Below the pieces are notes generated by a model. The model made no database searches, was not told the DNA's origin, and saw only the letters and a program-made list of their open reading frames with translations. Shown piece by piece: positions 16,989 to 25,123 of a stretch of 64,000 nt of DNA. Positions within the stretch are counted from its first letter, which is position 1. Each line of letters opens with the position of its first letter. This DNA is from Vicingaceae bacterium (GTDB taxonomy: Bacteria > Bacteroidota > Bacteroidia > Flavobacteriales_E > Vicingaceae), in contig BPHE01000005.1 of assembly GCA_026003395.1 (NCBI GenBank), positions 62,001 to 126,000 of the forward strand, read 5' to 3'. Made by a program: the position numbers and the translations under genes.

Positions 16989-18440
16989 TTAAGGTTGATA
17001 TTCATAACAACCCGCATCGGGTTGTCCGTCCGTAGTGCGGTCGTTATCATCCATATCTTTTTGCCAATCGGGCAAAGTATAAATTATATTTCCAAGATTG
17101 ATTGCGGGTGAATTTGTCTGTAAATGAAAATCATATTTGGTATAATCTTTAAACAAATCCCCGGTAGGATTTTTCAAATTTCCTTGCGAATTATAGGCAT
17201 TTAAATCTATGGTTGTTTTCAACACATTATTATTTATTGTGGCATTGACACTGCCTTGTCCTTTATTTTCCAACAACAATTCGTTGTTGAGATTTCCCCA
17301 AATGATGGAATTGTAAACATTAAAAATCGGATTGAAATTGTTTTTTTTCACACCATAAATATCGGTATATTCATTGGAAACATAACAAGAAACCGTATTC
17401 CGGGTAGAAATATTCCAATAGTTTGCTATCGTCGTATGTGTAAAATTACCTGTCCCGCCACCGGTCCAGACAATAGAATGCTGTCCATTATCGGCAATAA
17501 GCAAATTGCCAGCCGTTACATTGTAATTTCTAACATACAATCCGGCAATAGTCGTATGCAAAATTTTTACATTCTTTAAAATTAGTGTATTTGACGGCAC
17601 AATGTCTGCATCATTGCCAAAAGGCAAAGGTTCTGCCTGAATTCCAATAAACGAATTGACTATCTGTACATTTTCAAATATCTGATCGTTGGACGATTCA
17701 TTGATCCATATACGATCCCATTGTCCGGGAATATCATCATATTGATGTTCGAGGCGGTCATTTCGAAAGACAATCGGATCGTCCTTGGTTCCTACGGCAT
17801 TGATTGTTCCGCCTTTGTAAACCCACAACCCACTGTTGGAATGAAAATAAACCTTGGTGCCCGGTAATATGTTCAATACACAATTCGAATCAACCACCAC
17901 ATAACCATACACAACAATGGGTTTCATGGGCGACCATGTAGTATTGCAAGGTAAAATTCTAAATGGCGGCAAACCCGGTATGTATTGATTGGGTGTGTAG
18001 TAGATGGCATCCTGTCCCCAGGCAACCAACTTAACTTGTTGAACAGAGTTATGATGAAAAAATAAGATGGAATCTTCCACAATCAAAGGATAATTACTTC
18101 CAACAGGATCAATAGTGGCTTCAATAAAAATGTAAATACTGTCTTTGGCATCGATCACAACACCGGTGGCATCGCCGGGCATTCCATCCACATTGATTCG
18201 AAAAGGTGAATTTTTTCCGCCGGCTAGCATGATTTTGTCAATTTTAAAGGGTTGATTGTAAGGGTTAAATACTTTCAAGCGCTTTGTCACGGTGCTAACA
18301 GTAGTAAAAACCGTATCAAAAATAACGGTATCGGCAGAAAAATTTAACTTTGCCGATGGATCATCTACCCATTGATCCTTTCTACATCCTAAAAGTATTA
18401 TCAACAATAAAGTCAAAAAAAATCTAAAATATCCGGTCAT
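16989..18440 (-). CDS. Right-handed beta-helix surface lipoprotein
   Basis: 483 residues from the ATG at 18440. The N-terminus MTGYFRFF plus a hydrophobic stretch ends in LLGCRKDQW, a lipobox with the acylated Cys near residue 19. The first ~180 residues look like an Ig-like or DUF1573-like beta domain (TVTKRLKVFNPYNQPFKI). Residues ~190-460 are parallel-helix-like repeats (GGTINAVGTKDDPIVFRND, NVQIVNSFIGIQAE, NVKILHTTIAGLYVRNYN, the LLIADNG and FTHTTIANYWN rungs). The end DDNDRTTDGQPDAGCYEYQP is the common terminal motif of choice-of-anchor and pectate-lyase-like proteins. A start at 18464 would lie over the -7 box and is rejected. Ligand unknown, probably polysaccharide. Confidence 0.82.
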   Translation of the reverse strand: MTGYFRFFLTLLLIILLGCRKDQWVDDPSAKLNFSADTVIFDTVFTTVSTVTKRLKVFNPYNQPFKIDKIMLAGGKNSPFRINVDGMPGDATGVVIDAKDSIYIFIEATIDPVGSNYPLIVEDSILFFHHNSVQQVKLVAWGQDAIYYTPNQYIPGLPPFRILPCNTTWSPMKPIVVYGYVVVDSNCVLNILPGTKVYFHSNSGLWVYKGGTINAVGTKDDPIVFRNDRLEHQYDDIPGQWDRIWINESSNDQIFENVQIVNSFIGIQAEPLPFGNDADIVPSNTLILKNVKILHTTIAGLYVRNYNVTAGNLLIADNGQHSIVWTGGGTGNFTHTTIANYWNISTRNTVSCYVSNEYTDIYGVKKNNFNPIFNVYNSIIWGNLNNELLLENKGQGSVNATINNNVLKTTIDLNAYNSQGNLKNPTGDLFKDYTKYDFHLQTNSPAINLGNIIYTLPDWQKDMDDNDRTTDGQPDAGCYEYQP

Positions 18441-18461
18441 GATAAATGATAACGCACAAAG

Positions 18462-18469
18462 CAAAGTTA
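18462..18469 (-). promoter_or_regulatory. Bacteroidota -7 box for the beta-helix lipoprotein operon
   Basis: Minus-strand TAACTTTG matches TAnnTTTG, 21 bases before the ATG at 18440. No TTG at the -33 spacing. Its position decides the start of the lipoprotein gene. Confidence 0.5.
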
Positions 18470-18492
18470 ACGTATTTTCCGGTCATATAAAT

Positions 18493-19146
18493 ATGGTATC
18501 GACAAAAGAACCTGAATTTCCCACACTTATGATTTCCAACGGAGAGACCTATCACTCAATTCACGGTTCACAACAAGAAAGTTTACACGTATTTATCCAT
18601 AAAGGACTCTTGGATTTTTACCAACAATTTTCTCCAAAAAAAGTAACAATCATTGAAATGGGATTTGGCACCGGGCTCAATGCCATGAATGCTTTTATAA
18701 ACCGATTGCCGGGGCTTATCATACATTATCTTGCCATTGAAAAATTTCCGCTTCCTTCAGAAATCTCCCATCAACTGCCATATTTCAAGGGAAACAAAAA
18801 ATGGCGGGATACTTTTTTGCAATTGCACGCAATTAAAAACGGTGAAACCATAACACTTGCAGAAAATTTTTACTTTACAATGTTTTATGAAGACATTTTG
18901 ACTTTTGATATCCCCGAACATGCAGATATAGTTTTTTATGATGCATTTTCATTTAGAACCCAACCTGAACTATGGACAAAAGAAATTTTTGAAAAGTTTT
19001 TCCAACTTATGCACACGCCATCTTTTTTGGTAACCTATGCCTGCCGGGGGATAATCAGGAAAAACATGACAGCTGCAGGATTTAAAGTAGAGAAACTTCC
19101 CGGGCCCAAAGGGAAAAGAGAGATGTTAAGAGCTATAAAAACCTGA
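18493..19146 (+). CDS. mnmD: tRNA mnm5s2U34 methyltransferase domain protein (MnmD/MnmC-N type)
   Basis: SAM-dependent methyltransferase predicted to finish the 5-methylaminomethyl-2-thiouridine wobble base of certain tRNAs. It is a stand-alone MnmC N-terminal domain (DUF752). The SAM-binding motif is EMGFGTGLNAMNAF. Further family markers are YLAIEKFPLP, DIVFYDAFSFRTQPELWT and the C-terminal VTYACRGIIRKNMTAAGF...GPKGKREMLRA. Starting at ATG 18493 (MVSTKEPEF) gives 217 residues; the in-frame ATG at 18439 would overlap the divergent lipoprotein gene and adds 18 residues not seen in the family. No MnmC oxidoreductase domain is attached, as usual outside Proteobacteria. Confidence 0.9.
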   Translation: MVSTKEPEFPTLMISNGETYHSIHGSQQESLHVFIHKGLLDFYQQFSPKKVTIIEMGFGTGLNAMNAFINRLPGLIIHYLAIEKFPLPSEISHQLPYFKGNKKWRDTFLQLHAIKNGETITLAENFYFTMFYEDILTFDIPEHADIVFYDAFSFRTQPELWTKEIFEKFFQLMHTPSFLVTYACRGIIRKNMTAAGFKVEKLPGPKGKREMLRAIKT

Positions 19147-19209
19147 TAATAAAATCATGATTTTTGATTTGAGATAGAAAGGGATATTTTTCTGAAACGG
19201 CGTATAAAA

Positions 19210-20520
19210 TTAGCGTTTTTGTCTCGGGTCAAGAGCGTCGGTAAGCCCTTCTCCAACAAGATTATAAATAGTAACCGTTAAGAAAATGGCAAAACCCGGA
19301 ATAATCGCAAGCCACCATGCTCCACTTGACTGACGTGCTGCCGACAACAAAGAACCCCAGGTAACTGTTTCGGCAGGCACTCCAATACCAATAAAAGATA
19401 AAGTTGCTTCAATCAATATGGCAGAGGCAATACCAAAAGCAATTGCTACAAAAACCGGTGACAATGCATTCGGAATAGCATGTTTTAGCAGAATTCTTCT
19501 TTCTTTAAAACCCAATGCATAAGCAGCTTCTATAAACTCAAGGCTCCTGATTCTGAGCAATTCAGCCCTGATAAACCTTGCAATACCTGTCCAGGATGTA
19601 AATCCAATAATAGCCATTACTGTAAAAATTGAGGGTTTTGAAATTGCCGCAATGGAAATGATCAAAAACAATGTAGGGATCGACAACATCAATTCAATCA
19701 AACGGCTGATTATAATATCCACAGGAACGCTAACTTTTTTCCCAAAGAATCCCGCATTTTGCAAACCTTTGGCCATCAAATTAAAAACCAGAAAAATGAC
19801 TGCTATAATAAACAATGATACCATCAACTCTCCAATAAAATGGAACATAGAGTTTCCCAATGCTTCTTTCAAAATATATGAACGTGATCCAAAGCCATAG
19901 AAAATGCCAAAAAACAATGCCAACAAATTAAAAATAATCCCTGCGACGGTCATTTTCAATTTTTGGTCTCCTAAAAATCCGGCCAAAGAACCAATAAGAA
20001 TACCTATTACAGCAGCAATTCCCATAGACACAAAACCAACCAGCAATGCAATCCTTGTGCCGTGTATCATACCGGCCAAAACATCTCTTCCAAGTTCATC
20101 GGTTCCCAACCAATGCCTCCACCTCCAGCTCTTGACAAACTGCTTATCAAACGGCCCGACCGATTGGGCATTGTCAAAATCAATATTTTTAGGCAGATAT
20201 GGCACAGGAGGAAAAACTGCCCAATCATAAGGTAAATCTTTCCATGACGGGATATTCTGAAATTCTTCGTCCCATTGCCCTATATTCAAGTCAACAGCAT
20301 ATTGTTTTAAAACAGGAAAATAAATTTTCCCCTTATAACTACAAACAATAGGTTTCTCATTGGCTAAAAAATCGGCAAATAAAGCCACAAATGCAAGTAC
20401 TATAATTATGTATAGCGAAATTACGGCCAACCTATTTTTCTTAAATTGTTTTATGACATATTCCCTGTAGGACCGGCCGGACAGTTTATTTTCATCCACT
20501 TTATTTTTTTTCATTTTCAT
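19210..20520 (-). CDS. Oligopeptide/dipeptide ABC transporter permease, OppC-like, with extracytoplasmic insert
   Basis: 436 residues, against about 300 for typical OppC/DppC. After the first helix (residues ~29-50) there is a soluble insert of about 85 residues (IVCSYKGKIYFPVLKQ to WRWRHW), before the family motif HWLGTDELGRDVLAGMIHGTRIAL. A second extension contains two extra hydrophobic segments around residues 195-255. The EAA loop contacting the ATPase is EAAYALGFKERRILLKHAIPNAL near residue 340. It overlaps the OppB gene by 4 bases. The ATPase subunits are not in this window next to it and must be encoded elsewhere. Confidence 0.9.
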   Translation of the reverse strand: MKMKKNKVDENKLSGRSYREYVIKQFKKNRLAVISLYIIIVLAFVALFADFLANEKPIVCSYKGKIYFPVLKQYAVDLNIGQWDEEFQNIPSWKDLPYDWAVFPPVPYLPKNIDFDNAQSVGPFDKQFVKSWRWRHWLGTDELGRDVLAGMIHGTRIALLVGFVSMGIAAVIGILIGSLAGFLGDQKLKMTVAGIIFNLLALFFGIFYGFGSRSYILKEALGNSMFHFIGELMVSLFIIAVIFLVFNLMAKGLQNAGFFGKKVSVPVDIIISRLIELMLSIPTLFLIISIAAISKPSIFTVMAIIGFTSWTGIARFIRAELLRIRSLEFIEAAYALGFKERRILLKHAIPNALSPVFVAIAFGIASAILIEATLSFIGIGVPAETVTWGSLLSAARQSSGAWWLAIIPGFAIFLTVTIYNLVGEGLTDALDPRQKR

Positions 20521-21944
20521 TTTTTTGAACTGAAAGATATTCTTGGGTCAACAGTAGCATATAAAATATCGGCGACCAATGTACCTATCAAAGTCAGAAT
20601 GGATGTGAACATCAAAACGGTAAACACAACCGGATAATTTCTGGCAATGATGGCATCGAGCGTCAGTTTGCCCATGCCGGGGATGGAGAATATCACTTCA
20701 ATAACAAACGAACCTGAGATGGCGGCAGGGAAAACGCTGGCAAAAAGAGTGATGATAGGCAGGAGCGAGTTTCTGAATGCATGTTTCCAAATAACGGTTT
20801 TTTCGTCTAAGCCCTTGGCCCTTGCCGTACGAATAAAATCTTGATTTATTACATTCAACATTCCTCCCCGCATCTGACGAGAAATAAAGGCGAACGACGC
20901 ATATGTGACGCAAAACAAAGGTAAGACAAAATGATAGGCCGTATCCCAAAATCTTGCCCAAAATGGTGCATTTTCAGGTAATGATGTAACTCCGAAAGCA
21001 GGAAACCAATCAAAATAATCACCTCCACAGAAAAACACTATTAGCATGGTGGCTATCCAGAAATTTGGTAAGGAATAAAGCATAAACAATGTCGTAGTGA
21101 TAAACCTTTCAATGGGTTTGCCTTTTTTCACTGCCGAAACAACACCAAGTGGAATAGCCACAATGTAAGCAAGAATAATGGATAATGTGCTTAAAATCAA
21201 AGTCCAACGGAGCGAATCCCACAAAACAGACGATACCGGCCGTTTGTCTTGATATGATATCCCGAAATCGCCTTTAAAGAAATTGACAAACCAATGATGG
21301 AACTGATTGTTGGTGCCATACCAAATAAATTTGGGGATATAACGTTTTAACGGAGATTGGTCGTATATTGCCCTAAAAATAGAATTTTTAAGTGCAAGAA
21401 ACGGGGGATATAATCTGGCTTTCAATTCTTTTTTGCTACTAATAGTAAAATCCAGATCGGCAATCAATTTTTGGATTTTTTCTTCTTCGCTTAATCCATA
21501 AAGGGTATTGATTAGTTCTTTGAGTTTTCTTAATTCTTCAGAATAACTGTCATTTATGGGTATAGCATAAATTTCATTTTCCAAATACTTGATATTGTGG
21601 TAATAATTGGCAATTTTATCCCAATTTCCATATTGGAACGAAAGTTTCTCGAGTGTTTCCCTGTGTTGTTTTTGTGGTATTTTGTATAATGTATCACAGT
21701 AAGTTTGGTTTGTAATATAAAAATAAAAAAGAGGTTTATCTAATCCCAATTTTTTTCGCATTTCGATATATGCCTTTTCCGTAGCAAGTTTTTCGGCAGA
21801 TTGGCCTTCGCCCCCGACGTTTTTATTTAACATCAAATCTACAGGATCACCCGGCGCATTGATGGATATGGCAAAGGTTACGATGGCAATGGCTACCAAT
21901 GTGGGCACAAAAATCAAGATTCTTTTAAGAACATATTGCCACAT
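20517..21944 (-). CDS. Oligopeptide/dipeptide ABC transporter permease, OppB-like, with large insert
   Basis: 475 residues, against about 310 for typical OppB. The N-terminus is standard (MWQYVLKRILIFVPTLVAIAIVTF and APGDPVDLML). Residues about 80-220 are a mostly charged soluble insert (from LFYFYITNQTY through helix-rich KELINTLYGLSEEEKIQKLI). The usual family core then resumes with FGISYQDKRPVSSVLWDSLRWTL. The EAA loop is ARAKGLDEKTVIWKHAFRNSLLP. Together with the OppC-like partner, which also has an insert, this may build an extracytoplasmic docking surface for the binding protein. The binding-protein gene ends 16 bases upstream. Confidence 0.9.
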   Translation of the reverse strand: MWQYVLKRILIFVPTLVAIAIVTFAISINAPGDPVDLMLNKNVGGEGQSAEKLATEKAYIEMRKKLGLDKPLFYFYITNQTYCDTLYKIPQKQHRETLEKLSFQYGNWDKIANYYHNIKYLENEIYAIPINDSYSEELRKLKELINTLYGLSEEEKIQKLIADLDFTISSKKELKARLYPPFLALKNSIFRAIYDQSPLKRYIPKFIWYGTNNQFHHWFVNFFKGDFGISYQDKRPVSSVLWDSLRWTLILSTLSIILAYIVAIPLGVVSAVKKGKPIERFITTTLFMLYSLPNFWIATMLIVFFCGGDYFDWFPAFGVTSLPENAPFWARFWDTAYHFVLPLFCVTYASFAFISRQMRGGMLNVINQDFIRTARAKGLDEKTVIWKHAFRNSLLPIITLFASVFPAAISGSFVIEVIFSIPGMGKLTLDAIIARNYPVVFTVLMFTSILTLIGTLVADILYATVDPRISFSSKK

Positions 21945-21960
21945 AACCGGCTTTTTAATT

Positions 21961-23718
21961 TTATTGCAATTGTTTCAATTTAAATGCTGCTTCGCGGTAT
22001 CCGGGCCTCATCACAGACGGTTCGGCATTGTCGAATCGCTTGTGTATGGCCAATCTTTCTTTAGGATAGTAAAGGAAAATGTATGGCACTTGATCATGCA
22101 AAATTTCTTGAAACTTCCATTGTAATTGCTTGCGTTTTTCAACATCCAACGTAACCCTGATTTGATTGATTAAAGAATCGGTATAATCATTTCCGAATCC
22201 GACATAATTAGACCCTCCATTGTATGATTCTGTATGGAAAATTTGTTTATGGTCTGTCGGAATGGGTGTGCTAATCCACGCCCCAACATACATGTCAAAA
22301 TCGTGATTTTTTGTTTTATCCAGGAAAATGCTCCATTCCAAAGTTTGTACATTTACTTTGATTCCAACTTGACGGGCCACTTCTTGGAACATCAAACATA
22401 TGGCCTTACGGGTATCGTTACCCGAGTTATAAATTATAGTTGTTTCAAAAGGCACTTTTTTTCCGTCAATTGTTTTGTCTAATATACCATCATTGTCGGT
22501 ATCGGTCCACCCGGATTCTTGCAATAATTGTTTGGCTTTAGCCACATCAAATGGATAGGGCTTGATATTGGGGTTAAATTCATCTTTTTTTGATGGATGA
22601 ATAGGTCCGACGGCTGGTTCGGCATATCCGTAATTGATCACTTTTATGATACGGTCAATGTCAAACAAGTGTGCCAGGGCCTGACGTGTTTTGACATCTG
22701 AAAATTTTGGATTGCGCATATTGATTCCCACGTATACATAAGCCAATTGTGAAGGAGTGTAAGCATTGAAATTTTCCGTAAATTTCGAGGAATTTGGCAA
22801 TTCCGAAAAATCTTTTGGTTTAATGCCTTGCATTACGTCAATATCTCCTTTTTTCAGTGCTACCAGAGCTGTTGTCTGGTCATTGATGGTTTGATAAATG
22901 AGTTTTGGAGGATTGGCTTCAAAATAAATATTTCTGTTTTCCTTCACTTTATCTCCCCACCAATGTTGTTTTCTTTTCAACACAATTTTCTGTCCGGTAA
23001 TCCACTCTTCAAGTTCATAAGCACCGGAACCCTTGATGAAATCTTTTTCACGCTGATATTTTTCCGAATTAAAATTGGATGCAAAGCGCATTATATCCGG
23101 ATTTGAGGAAAGTTCTTCAAATCTTGTGGCAAAATCTTTTACAGTATATTTAGAAAGTATATTTTCGGGGTCATAAACTTTCGAAGGAAGTACGGGTATA
23201 TCTCCACTCATGGCTTCAGAAAGAATATAGACTTCTTTACAAACAAAAGTAAATTTTTTCGGGTTTTCAGGATAAAAAATCATATCTTCAATAAACTCAA
23301 AATAGGGTTTATTGTTCATGTTGTCAACCTTGGGACATTTGATTACTTTTAAAGAAAACTCAACATCTTTGGCTGTGATGGGTGTTCCGTCATCCCATGT
23401 TGCTTCATCACGCAGTTCATAAGTAATATGCAATTTTCCCTCGGGCGTAGTCACAATGTCGGGTCTGCTTTTTGCCAATACAGGCACCAAATCCAATGTT
23501 TTAAAATCTATCGACAACAATTGTTGAAAAATATTGCTTAGAATATATCCGGCTGTAGCATCCGAATAATTCACCGGATTAAGCATTTGTGCATCACTCA
23601 GTTCGTGCACTCTCACATCCGGCCCGGCAGAAAAATCAATTTTCCCTGAAGTTCCTTCATCGTTACCCCCACATGCCAATAAAATCAAAGCAGAAAATAC
23701 AACAGACAATTTTTTCAT
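21961..23718 (-). CDS. ABC transporter substrate-binding lipoprotein, family 5 (oligopeptide type)
   Basis: 585 residues. The N-terminus MKKLSVVFSALILLACGGND has a lipobox LLAC with the acylated Cys at residue 16, so the protein is tethered to a membrane. The family-5 signature follows: NPVNYSDATAGYILSNIFQQL, LRDEATWDDGTPITAKDVEFSL, YTPSQLAYVYVGINMRNP and TRQALAHLFDIDRII. The C-terminal lobe ends with HDQVPYIFLYYPKERLAIHKRF. First gene of the operon with OppB-like and OppC-like permeases. Likely cargo is oligopeptides, although family 5 also includes nickel and glutathione binders. Confidence 0.93.
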   Translation of the reverse strand: MKKLSVVFSALILLACGGNDEGTSGKIDFSAGPDVRVHELSDAQMLNPVNYSDATAGYILSNIFQQLLSIDFKTLDLVPVLAKSRPDIVTTPEGKLHITYELRDEATWDDGTPITAKDVEFSLKVIKCPKVDNMNNKPYFEFIEDMIFYPENPKKFTFVCKEVYILSEAMSGDIPVLPSKVYDPENILSKYTVKDFATRFEELSSNPDIMRFASNFNSEKYQREKDFIKGSGAYELEEWITGQKIVLKRKQHWWGDKVKENRNIYFEANPPKLIYQTINDQTTALVALKKGDIDVMQGIKPKDFSELPNSSKFTENFNAYTPSQLAYVYVGINMRNPKFSDVKTRQALAHLFDIDRIIKVINYGYAEPAVGPIHPSKKDEFNPNIKPYPFDVAKAKQLLQESGWTDTDNDGILDKTIDGKKVPFETTIIYNSGNDTRKAICLMFQEVARQVGIKVNVQTLEWSIFLDKTKNHDFDMYVGAWISTPIPTDHKQIFHTESYNGGSNYVGFGNDYTDSLINQIRVTLDVEKRKQLQWKFQEILHDQVPYIFLYYPKERLAIHKRFDNAEPSVMRPGYREAAFKLKQLQ

Positions 23719-23739
23719 GTTTTATTTTTTAAAGCGCAG

Positions 23740-23747
23740 CAAAAATA
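23740..23747 (-). promoter_or_regulatory. Bacteroidota -7 box for the peptide-importer operon
   Basis: Minus-strand TATTTTTG matches TAnnTTTG, 21 bases before the ATG at 23718; no -33 TTG at the expected spacing. Confidence 0.45.
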
Positions 23748-23805
23748 TAATAATTGTTAAACGGAAATAAAATCATTAGACAAAACTTGAAAATATTTCT
23801 TTAAA

Positions 23806-24987
23806 TCAATTTATATTTTCAATCACCATTGCCGAAGCTCCTCCCCCGCCATTGCATATGCCGGCAGCTCCAAAACGGCCATTATGTTGTTTTAACACAT
23901 TGATTAAAGTTACCAAAATTCTTGCTCCCGATGCTCCCAATGGATGGCCCAATGAAACCGCACCTCCAAAAACATCAACACGGGAGGGATCCAAACCTAA
24001 TTTACGTATATTGGCCAAACTCACAACAGAAAATGCTTCATTGATTTCCCAATAATCTATTTGAGATTTCTCCAAACCGGCTTTCTTTAATGCTTTGGGT
24101 ATAGCCAATGATGGAGCCGTAGTAAACCATTCGGGTGCTTGCTCTGCATCGGCATAACTGACAATTGTAGCTATTGGTTTCAATCCCAACTCTTTCATCT
24201 TATCTTCGCTAATCAATACCAATGCCGCTGCACCATCATTCAACGTAGAAGCATTGGCAGCAGTCACTGTACCATCTTTTTGAAACACCGGTGATAAGGT
24301 GGGAATTTTTTCAAATTTCACATTTTTATATTCTTCGTCTTCATTCACTATCACAGGGTCACCCTTACGTTGAGGCACACTGACGGGAACAACTTCATTG
24401 GTAAATTTCCCTTCCTGCCATGCTTTGGCCGATCGTTTATATGATTCAATGGCAAAGGCATCTTGTTCTTCACGTGATATTTTTTCTTCTTTGGCACACA
24501 ATTCGGCACAATTTCCCATGTGTACGCCATTGTAAACATCGGTCAATCCGTCGAAAACCATTCCGTCAATCAGACTCATGTCGCCCAATTTTTGTCCTGT
24601 GCGGGAATTTCTCAAATAATGCGGCACATTGCTCATACTCTCCATCCCTCCGGCAACAATAATATCGGCATCTCCCAGCATAATGCTTTGTGCAGCCAAT
24701 GCTACCGCTTTCATTCCTGATGCACATACTTTATTTACCGTAGTACAAACCACCTTATCGGGCAATCCGGCAAATTTTGCAGCCTGGCGTGCAGGCGCTT
24801 GCCCCAATCCGGCAGACAATACATTTCCCATGATCACTTCATCGACCATACTTTTGTCGATTCCTGCTTTTGCTATAGCGCCTTCTATGGCCACAGAACC
24901 AAGTTTTGTAGCGCTTAATGTCGATAATCCTCCCAAAAAACTGCCAATCGGCGTTCTCACTGCAGACAAAATATATACTTTTTTCAT
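23806..24987 (-). CDS. Acetyl-CoA C-acetyltransferase (thiolase II)
   Basis: 393 residues, standard thiolase length. It condenses or cleaves acetyl-CoA units (acetoacetyl-CoA metabolism, beta-oxidation). The nucleophilic Cys is in [15 protein letters not shown] (about residue 88). The second catalytic region is [11 protein letters not shown] (Asn/His equivalents), then [17 protein letters not shown] with the catalytic His, and the C-terminal Cys in [15 protein letters not shown]. The short biosynthetic type is favoured over the trifunctional partner FadA, since no FadB is adjacent. Monocistronic by context: divergent from the TonB receptor gene and 88 bases from the importer operon. Confidence 0.93.
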   Translation of the reverse strand: MKKVYILSAVRTPIGSFLGGLSTLSATKLGSVAIEGAIAKAGIDKSMVDEVIMGNVLSAGLGQAPARQAAKFAGLPDKVVCTTVNKVCASGMKAVALAAQSIMLGDADIIVAGGMESMSNVPHYLRNSRTGQKLGDMSLIDGMVFDGLTDVYNGVHMGNCAELCAKEEKISREEQDAFAIESYKRSAKAWQEGKFTNEVVPVSVPQRKGDPVIVNEDEEYKNVKFEKIPTLSPVFQKDGTVTAANASTLNDGAAALVLISEDKMKELGLKPIATIVSYADAEQAPEWFTTAPSLAIPKALKKAGLEKSQIDYWEINEAFSVVSLANIRKLGLDPSRVDVFGGAVSLGHPLGASGARILVTLINVLKQHNGRFGAAGICNGGGGASAMVIENIN

Positions 24988-25097
24988 AATCTATTGTTTT
25001 TACGGCGGTGAAATTATTAAAAAAATCTGTTTTATGCCAAGAAGTACTTTAAATTTACCTTTTACAAAATTTTAAAATGTTTTACATCTGATTGTTA

Positions 25098-25105
25098 TAT
25101 TTTTG
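25098..25105 (+). promoter_or_regulatory. Bacteroidota -7 box upstream of the TonB-dependent receptor
   Basis: TATTTTTG matches TAnnTTTG and lies 18 bases before the ATG at 25124. It overlaps the TTG codon at 25103, which rules that codon out as the start if the promoter is used. Confidence 0.45.
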
Positions 25106-25123
25106 TGGCAAATTTTTCAGAAA

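Noticed and set aside
18439-18492. Start of mnmD at ATG 18439
   Set aside because: It would overlap the start and promoter of the divergent lipoprotein gene, and the extra 18 residues are not family-like; ATG 18493 fits better.
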